From Hyphomicrobiales bacterium (GTDB lineage: Bacteria > Pseudomonadota > Alphaproteobacteria > Rhizobiales > Beijerinckiaceae): a stretch of 46,914 bases of DNA. Below the pieces are notes generated by a model. That model saw only the letters and a list, made by a program, of their open reading frames with translations, was not told where the DNA came from and did no database searches. Position numbers and translations under genes: made by a program. This document shows positions 23,955 to 31,036 of the stretch, piece after piece. Numbering within the stretch: the stretch's first letter is position 1; each line of letters opens with the position of its first letter. The stretch is taken from contig UBZM01000048.1 in NCBI GenBank assembly GCA_900470095.1, positions 1-46,914 on the forward strand, read 5' to 3'.

Positions 23955-24437
23955 TCATGACCGGCTCTCGCGGGCGCAATCCGCGACCGCCTTGCGCAGG
24001 TCTTCGCCGTCGAGCCCCTTCGCGCGGCTCTCCTTGCGACATTCGGCGCGGGCTGCCAGATCGGGCCGCTTCGCCTTGAAGCAGGCAGCCAGTGCTTCGC
24101 GCCGCGCGGCGCCAGTCAGGCTCCCCTGATCGGCTTCCGTCTTGCAGGCGGCACGCGCCGTCACGGCCGTGGGCTTGCCGTCGCGCGTCAGCCCATCGCG
24201 GGCATAGAGTTGGACCCCCGGAAACTTCGCCTGCATGCAATCGCGCATGGCTTGGCGCAAATCGTCGCCACTCAGCGCAATATGTTCGGCGACACAATCC
24301 TGCCGCGCCTTGGCGCGCTCGACGCGCGGCACAGGCTCATCTGCAGCAGCAGCTTGTGGAGCGGTTGGTGACTGCGCAGCGGCAGATGTGGCAAGCGAAA
24401 GGGCCAGGCCGGCAAGAACGAAGGCGAAACGCGTCAT
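23955..24437 (-). CDS. Secreted protein with three PsiF-like repeats
   Basis: A 160-residue protein with a signal peptide (FVLAGLALSLATSAAAQ, cleavage near residue 22). The mature part has three copies of a C-x2-E-x5-8-L-x-G-x2-R-x-A-x3-C unit, beginning at about residues 47, 97 and 130 (DCVAEHIALSGDDLRQAMRDC; ACKTEADQGSLTGAARREAL; ECRKESRAKGLDGEDLRKAV). This is the PsiF repeat known from phosphate-starvation-inducible PsiF of E. coli, of unknown function; each would form a disulfide-stabilised helical hairpin. Two LexA boxes overlap its promoter, so induction by DNA damage rather than phosphate limitation is suggested. The HAD gene lies 55 bp downstream. Confidence 0.78.
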   Translation of the reverse strand: MTRFAFVLAGLALSLATSAAAQSPTAPQAAAADEPVPRVERAKARQDCVAEHIALSGDDLRQAMRDCMQAKFPGVQLYARDGLTRDGKPTAVTARAACKTEADQGSLTGAARREALAACFKAKRPDLAARAECRKESRAKGLDGEDLRKAVADCARESRS

Positions 24438-24462
24438 GGGAGCACCTGCGTAAGAGTGACGA

Positions 24463-24504
24463 GAACAAAATTAGAACATATCCGCTTTTGTTCTGCAAGC
24501 GTTC
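24463..24504 (-). promoter_or_regulatory. Double LexA (SOS) box over the promoter of the PsiF-repeat gene
   Basis: Two sites fit the alphaproteobacterial LexA consensus GTTC-N7-GTTC: one reads GAAC-AAAATTA-GAAC (24463-24477) and the other GTTC-TGCAAGC-GTTC (24490-24504) on the plus strand. On the minus strand they sit over TTGCAG (24493-24498), a 17-bp spacer and TCTAAT (24470-24475), a credible -35/-10 pair about 30 bp ahead of the ATG at 24437. They also lie inside a larger nested inverted repeat, 24448-24512 (GCGTAAGAG ... CTCTTACGC and AGAACAAAA ... TTTTGTTCT). Confidence 0.72.
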
Positions 24505-24528
24505 TCTTACGCTAGGTCACGCCAACAC

Positions 24529-25797
24529 CTACTCGTCGGGCGCGTCCACGATCGGGTCATAGCGCTCGTCCTCGAAACCGAGCAGATTCCAGGACTGGCG
24601 CATATGTGGCGGCAGCGGCGCGCTGACATCGATCGTGCCCTTGCCGCGCGGATGCGGCAGCACGATGCGGCGAGCTAGCAGATGCAGCTTGTTCTGGATG
24701 CCGCCCGGCAGCTCCCAGTTCTGAATGTTGAAATATTTAGGATCGCCGACGATCGGGTGGCCGATATGGGCCGCATGCGCACGCAACTGATGGGTGCGGC
24801 CGGTCACCGGTTTCAGCGAGAGCCAGCCGAGCTTCTGCGCCGCAGTCTCGACCACGGCGTAATAGGTCACGGCATGCATAGCACCATCGTCGCCATGTTT
24901 GGCGACCGCCATCCGCTGATCGCCATCATAGGCTTCCTCGCGGGCAAGATAGGTCGAGATCCGGCCCTGCCGGACGCGCGGGACGCCAGCAACCAGCGCC
25001 CAGTAGACCTTGCGGGCCGAGCGCGAACGAAAGGTCTTTGCCAGCGTCGCCGCCGCAAAACGCGATTTGGCGATGACGAGGCAGCCCGACGTATCCTTGT
25101 CGAGCCGGTGTACGAGGCGCGGCTTCTGGCCGTCCTTGCCGGTCAGTGCGTCGAGCATGCCGTCGACATGGCGCGTGGTGCCCGAGCCGCCCTGCACGGC
25201 GAGGCCGGCAGGCTTGTTGAGGACCATGACATCATCATCCTCGTAGAGCGTGATCGAACGCAGGAATTCGAGCGTGTCGGAATCGGCCTTGACCGAACGC
25301 GGACGCTCCGCCTGCTGCTCGAGCTTCAGCGGCGGAATGCGCACGGTCTGGCCGGCCTCGAGCCGGTCCTTGCTGTCGGCGCGCTTGCCGTTGACGCGCA
25401 GCTCGCCCTTCCGGACGATCCGCTGGATATGACTGAAGGACAGCTGCGGAAAGCGTGTCTCAAGGAAGCGATCGATCCGCATTTCGTTCTCGTCCGGCGT
25501 CACGACGAGTTGCTGAACGCCGGTGGCAAGCACCTCTGCGGTCACGGCCTTGACCTCGGCCCGCGTCGGTCCGGCTGGGCGCTGTGCCCGTTGCACTGGC
25601 GACCTGCCAACCGGTGCCCGCCGCGCGACGTCCTCGCCCTCGCCCGGCCTGGCCTGACCCGAAGCGCGCGTTTGCCGGCGCGCGTCATGGCTCGGCCGCT
25701 TCTTCCCGGCACCGGCTGCGGGAGGCCTGCCGCCGCGCCCCGCTTGCCCCTTGCTGCCGGAGCCCTTGCTTCCGGAGCCCTTGCCACCTTGCCTCAT
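24529..25797 (-). CDS. rluC: RluC-family 23S rRNA pseudouridine synthase
   Basis: A 422-residue pseudouridine synthase. After a long basic, Gly/Ser-rich disordered N-terminus (residues 1-85, with repeats of KGSGSKGSG type), an S4 RNA-binding domain (about 105-165, IDRFLETRFPQLSFSHIQRIVRKG) precedes the catalytic domain with HRLDKDTSG (Asp nucleophile) and GRTHQLRAHAAHIGHP. It would convert specific uridines of 23S rRNA to pseudouridine. The start overlaps the crcB stop as ATGA, so the two are translationally coupled. RluC versus RluD/RluA specificity is inferred. Confidence 0.92.
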   Translation of the reverse strand: MRQGGKGSGSKGSGSKGQAGRGGRPPAAGAGKKRPSHDARRQTRASGQARPGEGEDVARRAPVGRSPVQRAQRPAGPTRAEVKAVTAEVLATGVQQLVVTPDENEMRIDRFLETRFPQLSFSHIQRIVRKGELRVNGKRADSKDRLEAGQTVRIPPLKLEQQAERPRSVKADSDTLEFLRSITLYEDDDVMVLNKPAGLAVQGGSGTTRHVDGMLDALTGKDGQKPRLVHRLDKDTSGCLVIAKSRFAAATLAKTFRSRSARKVYWALVAGVPRVRQGRISTYLAREEAYDGDQRMAVAKHGDDGAMHAVTYYAVVETAAQKLGWLSLKPVTGRTHQLRAHAAHIGHPIVGDPKYFNIQNWELPGGIQNKLHLLARRIVLPHPRGKGTIDVSAPLPPHMRQSWNLLGFEDERYDPIVDAPDE

Positions 25798-26177
25798 GAT
25801 AGCCCCCGGACGAGTGCGAGCCCACCGACCAGCGCTGCCAGAGACAGCGCGACGGAGCCCAGAACATAAATGGTGGCGAACCCCAGTTGGCCGCGCTCCC
25901 AGAGCAGAACGGCCTCAAGCGAGAACGCCGAGAAAGTCGTGAATCCGCCCAGGACGCCCGTGGTTAGGAAGAGGCGCGCCTGTTGCGACCAGCCTTCGCC
26001 CGCCTTGAAGGCGAGCCAGCCGACAATCAGCCCCATGATCCCTGAACCGAGAATATTGATGGCCATTGTGCCATAGGGAAAACCCGTCCCCAGCCATTTC
26101 AGCGAGGTGTAGTTGACGCCGTGTCGCAGCGCGCCGCCGATGCCGGCGCCCAGGAAGACGAGAAACGTGGATGTCAT
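25794..26177 (-). CDS. crcB: Fluoride exporter CrcB/Fluc
   Basis: A 127-residue, four-helix fluoride channel that works as a dual-topology dimer. Family residues GAGIGGALRHGVN, NILGSGIMGLIVGW and TTGVLGGFTTFSAFSLE, with the Phe pair of the fluoride track, are present. The chosen ATG 26177 gives the usual length; the longer frame has an 11-residue cysteine-containing extension. No fluoride riboswitch could be recognised upstream. It is translationally coupled to rluC. Confidence 0.93.
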   Translation of the reverse strand: MTSTFLVFLGAGIGGALRHGVNYTSLKWLGTGFPYGTMAINILGSGIMGLIVGWLAFKAGEGWSQQARLFLTTGVLGGFTTFSAFSLEAVLLWERGQLGFATIYVLGSVALSLAALVGGLALVRGLS

Positions 26178-26336
26178 TGTCCTGCAATAGCCAGCACACC
26201 CGACCTGCACAAACGAAATCCGGTCTCAGGCCCCGACAATCACGGGAGTGCGGCCTCTCACGGCGCAATTGACACACCCGGAGCCCGTGACGACAGATGA
26301 CCACCGACGACAGAGCCTTGGAGCCGCCCGCCACCG

Positions 26337-27653
26337 ATGACCGCCGTGACAGGCCGCGCTGAGGAGAAGCCTTGCCTGCATCGCGCCTGGGCGATCGCAG
26401 CCTCGGTCTTGCTTGCCTTGCCGGCCTTCGCAGCACTGACCGGGGAGGCAGTCGCACTCCCGCCGCCCAAGGGCCTGAAGGGCGCCCGGGCCCCGAGCCT
26501 TGCGCGCAGTTGCACGATCACGCCGACCGAGCTTGAGCCCCTCTTCGTCGGCAAGGCCGATCCCCGGCAGCAAATCGAGGACGAAAGCAGCGATGACGAG
26601 GAGGAGGATGACGAGGATGAGGACAGCATCCCCGGCCTGATCCTGCCCGGCTCGACCACCTGCGTCTCGGTGTCGGGCACCGTCAGCGCCGGCCTGCAGA
26701 ATGACAGCTTCCGGGCCTCACGCGCTCTTCCGTTGCCGCAGTCGAGTCTGACATCCCTTCCGACAAGCGCGTCTCTTCGCATCGCGACGTCGCATGATCT
26801 CGCCTCCGGGCTGCGCGTCGGCAGCGCCTTCTCCTTCACCATGCAGAGCCCGGTCAACGATGTCGCAGGACTCACTTTCGACGAGGCGACGGTGTTGGTT
26901 GGGCCCTGGATTTTCGGCTTGGACACCTCGCGCTTCAGCTTCTGGACGGGCGACGAGTTCATTTTCAGCACGCGGGTACCAAGTCGGACTGTCGGACTGT
27001 TGGCCCTGGAATTGCCCTTGACGGAGACCTGGATCGCGACACTTGCCCTGGAAGACCCCGCGTTGGGCACGACTTCGACCCTGCCGGTTGCGGCCGGCCG
27101 CATGCCGGATGGCGTGGCACGGCTCGTCTACCAGTCGGGGCCATGGACGTTGCATGGCGCTTTGGCACTGCGCGACATCCCCGGCCGAAACTCCCGCTTG
27201 GGACGCGCCGGAATTCTGGGGGTGACCTATGAGGCCGAGATGCTGGGGCGCCCGACCAGCATCACGGCCCAGATTGCAGGCGCCGTCGACGCAGCGCCCT
27301 ATATCGGCTCGCAACTGGACGCCGCCGTGGTTCGGACGGTGCTGCTCGGCAGCGACCCGACCCGCGGCTTCTCGACTGCCCTTGTCATCGGTCGGGAATG
27401 GACCGACGAGATCGCGACCAACTTTTACGTCAGCCGCTACCAGCTATCGGTTCCGCTGATCGACCAGGCCAAGGGCAAGATCAGCATCGACCGCGCCGCC
27501 GCCAATCTGGTCTGGACTCCGGTCGAGGGTCTCAAGGCGGGGATCGAAGCGTCGATCGCTCAGGCCCGGATATCGCTGACGGGGCGGCAGGTCGCGGCCG
27601 GGCTGGCGGGGCGTCTGATCTCGACCCAGGTCTTCATAGAGCGCGCGTTCTAG
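26337..27653 (+). CDS. Porin-like outer-membrane beta-barrel protein with an acidic run
   Basis: A 438-residue protein with a signal-like hydrophobic stretch (AWAIAASVLLALPAFA, about residues 18-33) and a C-terminal Phe (VFIERAF), as in outer-membrane barrels. The IPGLILPGSTTCVSVSGTVSAGL segment resembles the IPGSDTCIRVGGRVR start of the Rhizobiales porin (Porin_2) barrel, followed by alternating strands such as FGLDTSRFSFWTGDEFIF and ISLTGRQVAAGLAG. Before it is a 16-residue stretch that is almost only Asp/Glu/Ser (about residues 83-99). It stands in an otherwise minus-strand series. Family membership is a divergent match. No ribosome site decides the start. Confidence 0.65.
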   Translation: MTAVTGRAEEKPCLHRAWAIAASVLLALPAFAALTGEAVALPPPKGLKGARAPSLARSCTITPTELEPLFVGKADPRQQIEDESSDDEEEDDEDEDSIPGLILPGSTTCVSVSGTVSAGLQNDSFRASRALPLPQSSLTSLPTSASLRIATSHDLASGLRVGSAFSFTMQSPVNDVAGLTFDEATVLVGPWIFGLDTSRFSFWTGDEFIFSTRVPSRTVGLLALELPLTETWIATLALEDPALGTTSTLPVAAGRMPDGVARLVYQSGPWTLHGALALRDIPGRNSRLGRAGILGVTYEAEMLGRPTSITAQIAGAVDAAPYIGSQLDAAVVRTVLLGSDPTRGFSTALVIGREWTDEIATNFYVSRYQLSVPLIDQAKGKISIDRAAANLVWTPVEGLKAGIEASIAQARISLTGRQVAAGLAGRLISTQVFIERAF

Positions 27654-27715
27654 CGCCCCGGCCCGAAGAGTGGATTGCGATTCTCGGGAAAGCCGACCGA
27701 TGATCCAACCTTCTA
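27654..27715 (+). repeat. Bipartite palindromic intergenic repeat, rearranged copy D
   Basis: Module 1 (GGCCCGAAGAGTGGATTGCG to TCTCGGGAAAGCCGA) is followed not by the usual forward linker but by CCGATGATCCAACCTTCTA, the inverse of copy B's linker and start of module 2. The element therefore carries an inverted second part. Its last three bases are the TAG stop of rarA. Confidence 0.65.
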
Positions 27716-29020
27716 CCTGCCGCGCTCGGCCCTGAGCTTTTCCCAGTATTCCAGCCGTTTCCGGATCTCGCGCTCGAAGCCACGCTCGGGCGGATCGTAG
27801 AAGTGCTGCCGGCCGAGCGCATCGGGCCAGTAGTTCTGGCCTGAGAAGGCATCGGGGGCATCGTGGTCATAGGCGTAGTCGGCGCCGTAGCCCTCTTCCT
27901 TCATCAGCTTCGTCGGGGCGTTGAGAATGGTCTTGGGCGGCATCAGCGAGCCGCCCTCCTTGGCGGCGCGCCGCGCCGCCTTGTAGGCGATATAGGCGGC
28001 GTTCGATTTCGGCGCCGTCGCCAGATAAATCACCGTATTGGCGAGCGCGAGTTCGCCTTCGGGCGAGCCTAGCTGTTCATAGGTCTCGGCTGCGGCGCGG
28101 GCATGGACGAGCGCCTGCGGGTCGGCGAGCCCAATATCCTCGACAGCCATGCGCACCAGCCGCCGCGCCAGGAAACGTGGATCCTCGCCAGCATCGAGCA
28201 TCCGGGCAAAGTAATAGAGGGCAGCATCCGGATCGGAGCCGCGGATCGTCTTGTGCAGTGCCGAGATCAGATTGTAATGGCCGTCCTGCGCCTTGTCGTA
28301 AATCGGTGCGCGACGCTGGATCACCTCGGCAAGACCGGCTTCGTCGAAAATCTCGCCCGGCTTGGCGGCACGCCAGATTTCCTCGGCCAGCGTCAGTGCC
28401 GCCCTCCCGTCTCCGTCGGCAAAGCGGGCAACCGCCAGCCGCGCCTCCGGCGTCAACGGCAGGTCCTTGTTCTCCAGCACCTCGGCCCGGCCGAGCAGAA
28501 AGAGCAGCGCATTCTCGTCGAGGGATTGGAACGTCAGCACCCGTGCCCGCGACAGAAGTGCGGCGTTGAGCGCGAAGGAGGGATTCTCGGTGGTCGCACC
28601 GACGAGCGTGATCGTGCCGTCCTCCATGACGGGCAGGAACGCATCGAGCTGAGTGCGGTTGAAGCGATGGATCTCGTCGACGAAGAGCAGCGTGCCCTTG
28701 CCTCCCAGTCGTCGTCCCCGCGCCGTCTCGAACACCTTCTTGAGGTCCGCGATCCCGGAAAAGATCGCGCTGATCTGCTCGAAACCGAGATCGACGGCAC
28801 CGGCGAGGAGGCGCGCGACCGTCGTCTTCCCGGTGCCGGGCGGACCCCAGAAGATCAGGCTGCCAATCGAACCCGAGGCCAGCAGCCGCGTGAGCGCACC
28901 ATCAGGACCCGTCAGATGCTCCTGCCCTGTGACCTCGGCCAGCGTCGTCGGCCGCAAACGGTCGGCAAGCGGGCGCGGCCCCGCCTTGTCGAGGCCAGAA
29001 GCGGAAAAGAGGTCGCTCAC
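27713..29020 (-). CDS. rarA: Replication-associated recombination protein A (AAA+ ATPase)
   Basis: A 435-residue AAA+ clamp-loader-like ATPase that acts at stalled replication forks. Features are RPTTLAEVTGQEHL (the N-terminal region), Walker A GPPGTGKTT, Walker B FVDEIHRFN, sensor 1 TLVGATTENPSF and the C-terminal MgsA domain (RLVRMAVEDIGLADP). The start is a GTG overlapping the htrA stop (GTGA), so translation is coupled. Its stop lies in an intergenic repeat. Confidence 0.95.
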   Translation of the reverse strand: MSDLFSASGLDKAGPRPLADRLRPTTLAEVTGQEHLTGPDGALTRLLASGSIGSLIFWGPPGTGKTTVARLLAGAVDLGFEQISAIFSGIADLKKVFETARGRRLGGKGTLLFVDEIHRFNRTQLDAFLPVMEDGTITLVGATTENPSFALNAALLSRARVLTFQSLDENALLFLLGRAEVLENKDLPLTPEARLAVARFADGDGRAALTLAEEIWRAAKPGEIFDEAGLAEVIQRRAPIYDKAQDGHYNLISALHKTIRGSDPDAALYYFARMLDAGEDPRFLARRLVRMAVEDIGLADPQALVHARAAAETYEQLGSPEGELALANTVIYLATAPKSNAAYIAYKAARRAAKEGGSLMPPKTILNAPTKLMKEEGYGADYAYDHDAPDAFSGQNYWPDALGRQHFYDPPERGFEREIRKRLEYWEKLRAERGR

Positions 29021-30450
29021 CCCGGGAAGACCGACGTCACGGTCTGTCCGGCGCGCGAGATCGTCACCTCCCAGGCGCGCTTGCGCTGGCGCAGGGCCGC
29101 CTCGACATCGCGTGAGCGCTCCATGCGTTCTCCGTTCAGGGCAAGGATGATGTCGCCCTTCTGGAAGCCGACGCGAGCTGCGAGGCTGCCCTCCTCGATG
29201 GCACTGACCACGACGCCTTCGGTTCCGGCATCGATCGAAAGCTCCTCGGCAACCGCCGGCGACAGATTGAGCACCGTCAGCCCTGAAAGCGGTGTGCGGC
29301 CCGAGAGCGCCACGGATTCGCGCGGTCGTGTCTCGGGCGCCGGGACGAGTTTCACCGGAACCACCAGCCGCTTACCGGCTCGAAGTACGGTCAGAGAGGT
29401 TGTACCGCCGATCGGGCGGGTCGCGAAACGATAGCCGAAGGCCTCGGGATCATCGACGGCCACACCGTCGAGCGCGAGGATGACGTCCGAACGCTTGAGC
29501 CCGCCTTCGGCAGCAGGCCCCTTCTCGACGACGCTGGCAACGACAGAACCCGCCGGGCGGTCGAGCCCAAGCCCGTCGGCGACATCGGCCGTCAGCGCCT
29601 GCAGCCTGGCGCCGAACCACGGCCGGCGCACCGAGGCAGCGCCCGCCTTGGCGCTGTCGACGACGACGCGAACCATAGAGGAAGGGATCGCAAAACCGAT
29701 GCCGTGGCTGCCGCCCGAGCGCGAGAAGATCGCGGTGTTGATGCCGATCAGCCGCCCTTCCATGTCGACCAGCGCGCCGCCGGAGTTACCCGGATTGATC
29801 GCCGCATCGGTCTGGATGAAGGACTGCGCATCGGCAACCCCGACCTGCGTGCGTGCCAGCGCCGAAACGATGCCCTGTGTCACGGTCTGGCCAACACCGA
29901 AGGGGTTGCCGATCGCAAGAACGATATCGCCGACCTGGAGCTGGTCGGAATCGGCAAGATCGATCGGGCGCAAATCCTTGGCGCCGTTCAGCTTCAGCAC
30001 GGCAAGATCGGTGCGTGGGTCGCGCAGGACGATCGTCGCTTCCAGCTCGCGCTTGTCCGCAAAGGCAACCTTGACCTCGCTCATGCCCTCGATGACGTGG
30101 TTATTGGTGACCACGAGCCCGCTCGCATCAACGATCACGCCCGAGCCAAGCGATCGTTGCACGCGTTCGCGCGGAACGCCGAACCCGTCATCGCCAAAGA
30201 AGCGGCGGAAGAACGGATCGTCCATGAAAGGATTCTGAGCCCGACGCTCGACGCGAGCACCATAGACATTCACGACCGATCCGGCAGTTTTCTGCACGAT
30301 CGGCGCAAAGGAAAGCTGAACCTGCTGACGGGTTTCCGGAACCTGCCGCGCCTGCGCAAGCAATGGCAGCGGAGCAAGGCCTGCAAAGAGCATCAAGGCG
30401 GCCGGTAAGGCAGTTCTTCCGAAACGGACCGGCATGATTCCGCGCTTCAT
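29017..30450 (-). CDS. degQ: HtrA/DegQ-type periplasmic serine protease
   Basis: A 477-residue Do-type protease. A signal peptide (residues 1-35) leads to the trypsin-like domain with the triad His (VVTNNHVIEG), Asp (RDPRTDLAVLKL) and Ser (INPGNSGGALVDM), then two PDZ domains (about 260-350 and 380-475, with EGSLAARVGFQKGDIILALNG). It digests or refolds damaged envelope proteins. ATG 30450 with AGACAGGA upstream is chosen; ATG 30435 is an alternative. It shares a GTGA overlap with rarA. The DegQ versus DegP label is tentative. Confidence 0.92.
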   Translation of the reverse strand: MKRGIMPVRFGRTALPAALMLFAGLAPLPLLAQARQVPETRQQVQLSFAPIVQKTAGSVVNVYGARVERRAQNPFMDDPFFRRFFGDDGFGVPRERVQRSLGSGVIVDASGLVVTNNHVIEGMSEVKVAFADKRELEATIVLRDPRTDLAVLKLNGAKDLRPIDLADSDQLQVGDIVLAIGNPFGVGQTVTQGIVSALARTQVGVADAQSFIQTDAAINPGNSGGALVDMEGRLIGINTAIFSRSGGSHGIGFAIPSSMVRVVVDSAKAGAASVRRPWFGARLQALTADVADGLGLDRPAGSVVASVVEKGPAAEGGLKRSDVILALDGVAVDDPEAFGYRFATRPIGGTTSLTVLRAGKRLVVPVKLVPAPETRPRESVALSGRTPLSGLTVLNLSPAVAEELSIDAGTEGVVVSAIEEGSLAARVGFQKGDIILALNGERMERSRDVEAALRQRKRAWEVTISRAGQTVTSVFPG

Positions 30451-30467
30451 TCCTGTCTCCACGCTGA

Positions 30468-30492
30468 AACAAAACACCGCTGGCGGCGTTCC
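30468..30492 (-). promoter_or_regulatory. Candidate EcfG (general stress) promoter for htrA
   Basis: On the minus strand GGAAC (30488-30492), 16 bp and TGTT (30468-30471) match the alphaproteobacterial EcfG consensus GGAAC-N16/17-CGTT at eight of nine fixed positions. It lies just in front of the htrA ribosome site, which leaves a very short leader. Confidence 0.35.
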
Positions 30493-30606
30493 AAGTCTTC
30501 CAATACGAACCATTCCCGGGAAATCTCTTCGCCCGCGACGCCATTGGCGACATCCGGATCATCGATCGGGTTAGTCGAGCAAAGATCCGCGAAAGGAGCT
30601 GGTCCC

Positions 30607-31026
30607 TTGAGTCTGATACGTCTTGTTTATGCCAGCCGGAGTCGCCTCGTCGAGGCCAATCGCAGTGAGGAGGTTGGCAAGATGATCGCCAGCGCCCTTC
30701 GGCTGAACGTACAGAACGAGGTGACGGGATTTCTCCTGGTGACGCCCGGGGCCTTCGCGCAGGTGCTCGAAGGCGAGGCCCGCAATGTCGCGGAGACATA
30801 TGGCCGGATCGTGGTCGATCCGCGCCACACCGGGATCCGCCTGCTGGCCGAAGAGCAGATTGCGGCCCGGAGCTTCCAGAACTGGTCGATGGGCCTCGCC
30901 GAGCATGACGAGACCACCAACTTCATCTTCGGTCTCTACGGTGTCACGCCAGAGGCCGATCTCCAGGTTCAGCCTGCCGACGTGTTGCTGGATCTCGCTG
31001 GCGAGCTTGCCCGCCAGCGAGCATAG
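30607..31026 (+). CDS. BLUF-domain blue-light photoreceptor
   Basis: A 139-residue, single-domain BLUF protein that should bind FAD and sense blue light. TTG 30607 with AAGGAG (30593-30598) puts the flavin-contacting Tyr at residue 8 (LIRLVYASR), as in known BLUF proteins; Asn34 (RLNVQNEVTGFLL) and Gln52 (FAQVLEG) complete the switch, and RSFQNWSMGL has the Trp/Met pair. No output domain is fused, so signalling goes through a partner or by oligomer change. A longer frame upstream has no ribosome site. It is divergent from htrA. Confidence 0.88.
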   Translation: MSLIRLVYASRSRLVEANRSEEVGKMIASALRLNVQNEVTGFLLVTPGAFAQVLEGEARNVAETYGRIVVDPRHTGIRLLAEEQIAARSFQNWSMGLAEHDETTNFIFGLYGVTPEADLQVQPADVLLDLAGELARQRA

Positions 31027-31036
31027 GGAGAACGCC

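Noticed and set aside
26178..26336. Possible fluoride riboswitch before crcB
   Set aside because: I could not find the conserved GGNGAUG start and pseudoknot pattern; a covariance model search would decide.
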